Assembly (NCBI GenBank): GCA_018713055.1
Contig: DVFW01000024.1
Location: 50,655 to 114,654, forward strand
Length of the DNA stretch: 64,000 nucleotides
Direction of reading: 5' to 3'
From: Scatavimonas merdigallinarum
GTDB lineage: Bacteria > Bacillota > Clostridia > Oscillospirales > Acutalibacteraceae
Position 1 is the stretch's first letter; every line of letters begins with the position of its first letter. Below the pieces are notes generated by a model that saw only the letters and a program-made list of their open reading frames with translations, did no database searches and was not told where the DNA came from. Of this stretch, positions 59,800 through 64,000 are shown piece by piece. The translations under genes were made by a program, and so were the position numbers.

Positions 59800-60759
59800 A
59801 TGAACATTTTTGATGCGATCATTCAGGGGATCGTACAGGGGCTGACAGAATTTTTGCCTGTGTCCAGCAGCGGCCACCTTGCTATTTCCCAGCATATTCT
59901 GGGCGTTACAGAAGATAACCTGTTTTTTAACGTCATGCTGCATGTGGGCACGCTGGTTGCCGTGTGCGCCGTATACTACAAGCTGATCATCCGTCTGTTC
60001 AAAGCACTTGGAAGCATGGTTTCAGATATTTGCAGAGGCAAATTCAAGTGGAGCGAAATGGATGAAGACCGCAATCTGATCATAATGTTGGTCATTGGGC
60101 TGCTCCCCTTATTTTTGCTTTTTGTCCCTCTTCCCTTTTCAGGCGGCCTTGCTGCAAAAGACCTGGCAGAAATATGGTCCGGCAATACGGGGTATTTTAT
60201 CATTGTGGGGATTTCGCTGGTTTTCACCTGCATTCTGCTGACCATCGGTATTTTTATGAACCGGTATACCACCCGAAAATATACAGAAAAGGGCATTATT
60301 AAGAAAAATGGCACAGGCCGGGTACGTTATAATATTCTGGATGCGCTGTGCGTGGGTATAGCACAATTTTTCGCGGCGATCTTCCCGGGCCTTTCGCGCT
60401 CAGGATCTACGCTGGCGGTCGGGCAGCTGCGCGGGATCAATAAGCAGGCAGCGCTCGACTACACCTTTATACTGGCGATTCCATCTATCCTGGCTGCGGC
60501 GCTTTTGGAAACGGTTGACGCTGTTCAAACCAACGCCCTGCAAAACATAGAGATTCTTCCGATCCTTGTAGGCGTTGTCACCTCCGCTGTTGTGGGCTTT
60601 TTTGCCATTTTGCTCTTTAAATGGATGCTTGCAAAAGACCGGATGTACATATTTGTCATTTACACAGCTGTCGTGGGTGCGGCTGTGATTGTTGTCAGTC
60701 TGATAGAAATGCACAGCGGCACAAACCTGTTTACCGGCGCCGCTTTGACCTACGGTTAA
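59800..60759 (+). CDS. uppP: Undecaprenyl-diphosphatase
   Basis: A 319-residue BacA/UppP membrane phosphatase that recycles the lipid carrier for wall polymers and gives bacitracin resistance. Active-site motifs are GLTEFLPVSSSGHLAI (about residues 14-29) and FPGLSRSGSTLAVGQLRG (about 195-212). It is longer than the usual 265-280 residues; the extra length lies in the middle around residues 75-150 (charged loop and additional hydrophobic segment). Located between the TepA-like gene and ftsK. ATG follows TACGGAGG. Confidence 0.95.
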   Translation: MNIFDAIIQGIVQGLTEFLPVSSSGHLAISQHILGVTEDNLFFNVMLHVGTLVAVCAVYYKLIIRLFKALGSMVSDICRGKFKWSEMDEDRNLIIMLVIGLLPLFLLFVPLPFSGGLAAKDLAEIWSGNTGYFIIVGISLVFTCILLTIGIFMNRYTTRKYTEKGIIKKNGTGRVRYNILDALCVGIAQFFAAIFPGLSRSGSTLAVGQLRGINKQAALDYTFILAIPSILAAALLETVDAVQTNALQNIEILPILVGVVTSAVVGFFAILLFKWMLAKDRMYIFVIYTAVVGAAVIVVSLIEMHSGTNLFTGAALTYG

Positions 60760-60789
60760 TTTATCCATTGGGAACGCAAAAGAAAGGGT

Positions 60790-63453
60790 GTGAAAAAATT
60801 GGCGGCAAAAAGCGGTCATTCCACAAAAAAAGCGCCGACAAAAAATCGTACAGGCGCCAACTCCCGCACGGCTAAAGCGGGCGCGCCCAAAAAGGCGGCT
60901 GCCAGAAAACAAGCGCCGTGCCCGGGGAAAAGAGGCCTTTCTGCGCAAACCAAAGCTATTTTGCTGCTTGCAGGTGCGGTACTGCTGTTATTTTTGATTT
61001 TTATCCCCGGGGAAAACGTCTGGACATTTTTGCATAACGTTCTGCTTGGGCTGTTTGGTACACTGGCAATCGCCTGGCCATTCCTGCTGATTTATATAGC
61101 AATTATTACCGCTATGGAAAAAAAGGTCGATGCAAAAATGGCCGGTAAGCTAAGCCTTGCCATAGGCGTAATCATTTTTGCCTCTTCCCTTGTTTATATA
61201 TGGAATTCCGTTTCCGCTTCAGGTAACTATTTCAGCGAACTTGGAGCCCTTTATACCGCGGGCACCGGTGCTGCCGGAGCCGGGCTTTTAAGCGGCGTAC
61301 TTGGTATTCCCATGCTGCTGCTGTTTGGAAAAACAGGCGCGGAAATTCTATGCATTCTGGCGCTTTTGCTGTGCGTAATGTTTTTGTTCGGCATTACGCT
61401 TAAGCATATTTTCCAGTTTTTAAAAAAGCCGGCGGATAAAGTGGCGGAGAGCGTTAATTCGGCAAGGGAGCATTCCAAACGCCGCCGGGCAGAGCAAAAC
61501 CGCCGTCAGGAACAGTCTGCCGTCCCTCCGCTTTTTGAAAGGCCGGATTTTGAATCGGGCGCTTTTTCCGTGCCAGATATTACAATGAACGGAAAGAAAC
61601 ACAAAAAAACGCAGTCCGGCAAAATTGATATCCCGATCGACGGCTCTGTATCCAAGCCGCCGGAGGATATCGATAACAAGCGCAAGCGGCTGGAAACGCT
61701 TTTGCAGCAAACAAACGTCCATAGCGCAGCACAGGATGCGCAGGCTACCGAGGCTCCCATGGCAACTTTTGCGGCAAAAAAAGTTATGGAGAAGAAAAGA
61801 ACGCCCAGAAAGAGCGATCCGCAACAGTTACAACCCGACCCGCAGACCGTGCCGTTTGATATAGATTTGCCAGAAGACGACCGAAAGCGGCCGCGGGAAA
61901 ACGAGAAAGGCTACCGATTCCCTCCCGTGGATTTATTGCATCCCAATTTTTCTTCTGAAGATTCGGATGCGTTTAACGAACTGCAGGAAAACGGCCAGAA
62001 GCTGGTATCTACCCTCAACAGCTTTGGCGTACAGGCCAGTATCATCAATATCTGCAGAGGGCCTTCCGTCACACGCTTTGAACTGCAGCCGGCCGCTGGT
62101 GTAAAAATCAGCAAAATCACAAATCTTGCCGACGATATCGCACTGAATCTTGCCGCCAACGGCGTAAGAATTGAAGCGCCCATTCCCGGGAAAGCGGCGA
62201 TCGGCATTGAGGTTCCAAATAAAACCATCAGTATGGTCACCATGCGTGAACTGATTGATTCAAAGGAATTCAAACGTGAAAAAAGCAGGCTAACCGTGGT
62301 GCTGGGACGTGATATTTCCGGAAATATTGTTGTAACCGACCTTGCAAAAATGCCGCATCTTTTGATTGCGGGTACAACCGGTTCGGGAAAATCTGTCTGC
62401 GTGAACTCCATTTTGCTCAGCCTGCTCTATAAAGGCAGCCCGGATGAGGTCAGACTTGTTTTAATTGATCCGAAAATGGTTGAGTTTTCTAAATATAAGG
62501 GGCTTCCCCATTTGCTGATCCCCGTTGTATCCGATGTAAAAAAGGCCGCGGGTGCGCTTAATTGGGCGGTCAGCGAAATGCTTGAACGCTATAAAACCTT
62601 TGCAGCTTATAACGTGCGTGATATCCATGCATACAACAGCATGATTGAGCGTTACCGCAAACGATACGCCAACATTCCGGCAGACACACCCAGAGAAGAC
62701 AAACCCCTGACAGACGACGGCCTGCCGATACCAGACGAACCAATGCCGCAGATTGTGATTGCAATAGACGAGCTGGCCGATTTAATGATGGCGGCTCCCA
62801 ACGAGGTAGAAGAGTCGATTTGTCGTTTGGCGCAAATGGCGCGCGCCGCAGGCATGCATTTGGTTATTGCTACACAGCGCCCTTCGGTTAACGTTATTAC
62901 AGGCGTAATCAAAGCAAATATCCCCAGCAGGATTGCTTTAAAGACCTCTTCCCAGGTGGACTCACGCACCATCTTAGATTTTGGCGGCGCCGAAAAACTG
63001 ATCGGCAAGGGCGACATGCTGTTTTCCCCCGTTGGAGCGCCCAAGCCCTTGCGTGTACAGGGCTGCTATGCCTCTGATGAAGAAATTGAAAATGTAACGG
63101 GCTTTATTAAAAAATCCTATAAGTCAGAATATGACGAAAGCGTTGTCGAGCAGATTGAAAAAATTGCTTCACAAGATCTTTCGGCAGCCGGAAAGGACTC
63201 CGCCACGAGCGGCACGGCCGACGAAGACCGCGACCCCATGCTGGAGGAAGCCATTAAACTGGTGGTGGAAGCGGGGCAAGCCTCTACTTCCCTGCTGCAA
63301 AGGCGGCTGCGCCTGGGGTACGCAAGGGCCGGACGGCTGATTGATGAAATGGAACAAATGGGGATTGTTGGTCCGCACGAGGGCTCAAAATCACGTCAGG
63401 TGCTTATGACACACCAGCAATGGCTGGAACGCAACAACCTGATTGGCGACTGA
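60790..63453 (+). CDS. ftsK: DNA translocase FtsK/SpoIIIE
   Basis: An 887-residue septal DNA pump. The N-terminal 50 residues are Lys/Ala/Arg-rich, followed by four membrane helices (about 55-205), a hydrophilic linker (about 205-390) and the RecA-like motor. Motor motifs are the Walker A GTTGSGKSVCVNS, the Walker B VIAIDELADLMM and ATQRPSVNVITG. The C-terminal gamma domain is SLLQRRLRLGYARAGRLIDEME, which reads orientation sequences. The frame starts at GTG 60790; TTG at 60799 is about ten bases after AAAGGGTG and is an equally likely start. Function: chromosome segregation at division or into the forespore. Confidence 0.95.
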   Translation: MKKLAAKSGHSTKKAPTKNRTGANSRTAKAGAPKKAAARKQAPCPGKRGLSAQTKAILLLAGAVLLLFLIFIPGENVWTFLHNVLLGLFGTLAIAWPFLLIYIAIITAMEKKVDAKMAGKLSLAIGVIIFASSLVYIWNSVSASGNYFSELGALYTAGTGAAGAGLLSGVLGIPMLLLFGKTGAEILCILALLLCVMFLFGITLKHIFQFLKKPADKVAESVNSAREHSKRRRAEQNRRQEQSAVPPLFERPDFESGAFSVPDITMNGKKHKKTQSGKIDIPIDGSVSKPPEDIDNKRKRLETLLQQTNVHSAAQDAQATEAPMATFAAKKVMEKKRTPRKSDPQQLQPDPQTVPFDIDLPEDDRKRPRENEKGYRFPPVDLLHPNFSSEDSDAFNELQENGQKLVSTLNSFGVQASIINICRGPSVTRFELQPAAGVKISKITNLADDIALNLAANGVRIEAPIPGKAAIGIEVPNKTISMVTMRELIDSKEFKREKSRLTVVLGRDISGNIVVTDLAKMPHLLIAGTTGSGKSVCVNSILLSLLYKGSPDEVRLVLIDPKMVEFSKYKGLPHLLIPVVSDVKKAAGALNWAVSEMLERYKTFAAYNVRDIHAYNSMIERYRKRYANIPADTPREDKPLTDDGLPIPDEPMPQIVIAIDELADLMMAAPNEVEESICRLAQMARAAGMHLVIATQRPSVNVITGVIKANIPSRIALKTSSQVDSRTILDFGGAEKLIGKGDMLFSPVGAPKPLRVQGCYASDEEIENVTGFIKKSYKSEYDESVVEQIEKIASQDLSAAGKDSATSGTADEDRDPMLEEAIKLVVEAGQASTSLLQRRLRLGYARAGRLIDEMEQMGIVGPHEGSKSRQVLMTHQQWLERNNLIGD

Positions 63454-63454
63454 C

Positions 63455-63487
63455 AAAACGGACAGGAAAAATTCCTGTCCGTTTTTA
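63455..63487 (+). terminator. Terminator of ftsK
   Basis: Perfect 13-bp stem AAACGGACAGGAA/TTCCTGTCCGTTT with an AAA loop, followed by TTATTAAA. The remaining gap to 63670 holds no gene that I can see. Confidence 0.85.
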
Positions 63488-63670
63488 TTAAATACAATTG
63501 ATTTTTTAATTTGCTCCAGCAATATACTATGCTCAAAACGGCTGAATTATGAAAGCGCGGACGGCCGGCTGTTTCTTTCAATAGTTTAAGAGAACCCAAT
63601 ATTGTTCAGAATCCTGCAAGAAATAAACGCTTTTTCATAGATCTGCGCGGCCATAAAATAATTGTTTAAA

Positions 63671-64000
63671 TCATAAATTTATCTCGTACTTATCATCAAT
63701 AAGTATATAATTTACATTGTACTTTTGAGCCAGTTCTAAAAACTGTGCATTATCTTCTAAAACAGTTTCCAAAGTGCACCATTGATCATCTAAACGTTTT
63801 TCAATAACGCACGCATATCTTTTTATGCTGGCAAAGTGATTTCTTATATAGTCCTCGCTCATTACAAGACAGTAGTATTTGATATGGCCAAGATATTCTT
63901 TTTCAAAATCCTTTGACCAATCAAAAGGAATATAACGCCCTTCGACAATAAGATTTTGTTTGTTCTCTATGGCAGTTTTGATCATTTCACGAACAACAGG
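63671..64000 (-). CDS. P-loop kinase-like (zeta-toxin/2-phosphoglycerate kinase-like) protein, C-terminal part
   Basis: The minus-strand frame is open to the window edge and gives about 109 C-terminal residues of a larger protein. Recognisable parts are AIENKQNLIVEGRYIPFDW, IKYYCLVMSEDYIRNHF, a Lys/Arg-rich ACVIEKRLDD segment and the terminal NVNYILIDDKYEINL. These match the second half of small P-loop ATPases often called 2-phosphoglycerate kinase-like or adenylate kinase-like in Clostridia. The P-loop itself would lie outside the window. Substrate unknown. AT-richer than its neighbours. Confidence 0.6.
   Translation of the reverse strand, partial: PVVREMIKTAIENKQNLIVEGRYIPFDWSKDFEKEYLGHIKYYCLVMSEDYIRNHFASIKRYACVIEKRLDDQWCTLETVLEDNAQFLELAQKYNVNYILIDDKYEINL

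Noticed and set aside
60399..60948. Minus-strand open frame opposite uppP and ftsK starts
   Set aside because: Overlaps two well-identified genes on the opposite strand and has no initiation signals.

Overview
The window (64 kb, moderate GC) reads as one continuous chromosomal stretch of an anaerobic, fermentative, Gram-positive-type member of the Clostridia. An Oscillospirales/Ruminococcaceae-like host is my inference. It rests on an electron-bifurcating-type [FeFe] hydrogenase set, a V/A-type ATPase, a class B sortase with an SPQTG substrate, LCP wall-polymer ligases, a high-molecular-weight rubredoxin, a dockerin remnant, and Shine-Dalgarno-led genes that often start at TTG or GTG. No tRNA, rRNA, CRISPR array, insertion sequence or prophage was seen.

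Layout. 1-2.7 kb: end of an ABC exporter (ATPase tail and FtsX-like permease). 2.9-5.6 kb: a PHP phosphatase, then an ACT-domain/PFL-family pair. 5.7-14.7 kb: a complete nine-gene V/A-type ATPase operon in the order H(G)-C-I-K-F-E-A-B-D. 14.8-17.5 kb: a surface cassette of SPQTG-anchored protein, sortase B and LCP ligase. 17.6-19.4 kb: an acetyltransferase with a Cys-rich N-terminus and an asparaginase. 19.5-25.3 kb (minus): fruR-fruK-fruA-ptsH-ptsI, with repeats around the promoter and a cre-like palindrome. 25.6-28.4 kb (minus): feoA-feoB and a Cys-rich partner.

28.5-37.5 kb (plus): the most striking region. A first operon (DRTGG protein, SpoIIAB-like ATPase, an atypical sensory-type [FeFe] hydrogenase homologue, a second DRTGG-like protein, a PHP protein) is followed by a frameshifted dockerin remnant. 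A second operon then encodes HydC, another HATPase protein, a [2Fe-2S] protein, HydB and HydA. Catalytic H2 metabolism and a probable H2/redox-sensing module therefore sit back to back. 38-42.6 kb (minus): Hrb-type rubredoxin, and the rpmG-secE-nusG-rplK-rplA / L10 leader-rplJ-rplL block.

42.7-46.9 kb: an unrecognised conserved-looking protein (minus), then murI, a DUF1934 gene and argS. 46.9-56.8 kb (minus): a second LCP ligase and a seven-gene run (YfhO, PepV, DUF975-like, GT2, LicD, TarI, TarJ) pointing to a ribitol-phosphate-containing surface polymer. 57-58.5 kb: HD-domain nucleotidase, then a consensus promoter, FMN riboswitch and ribU. 58.9-63.5 kb: TepA-like protease, UppP and FtsK/SpoIIIE. 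The right edge cuts a P-loop kinase-like gene.

The genes fit an H2-producing sugar fermenter: fructose enters by the PTS, reduced ferredoxin and NADH are reoxidised by HydABC, the V/A-ATPase couples ion movement to ATP, and the wall genes build and decorate the envelope.
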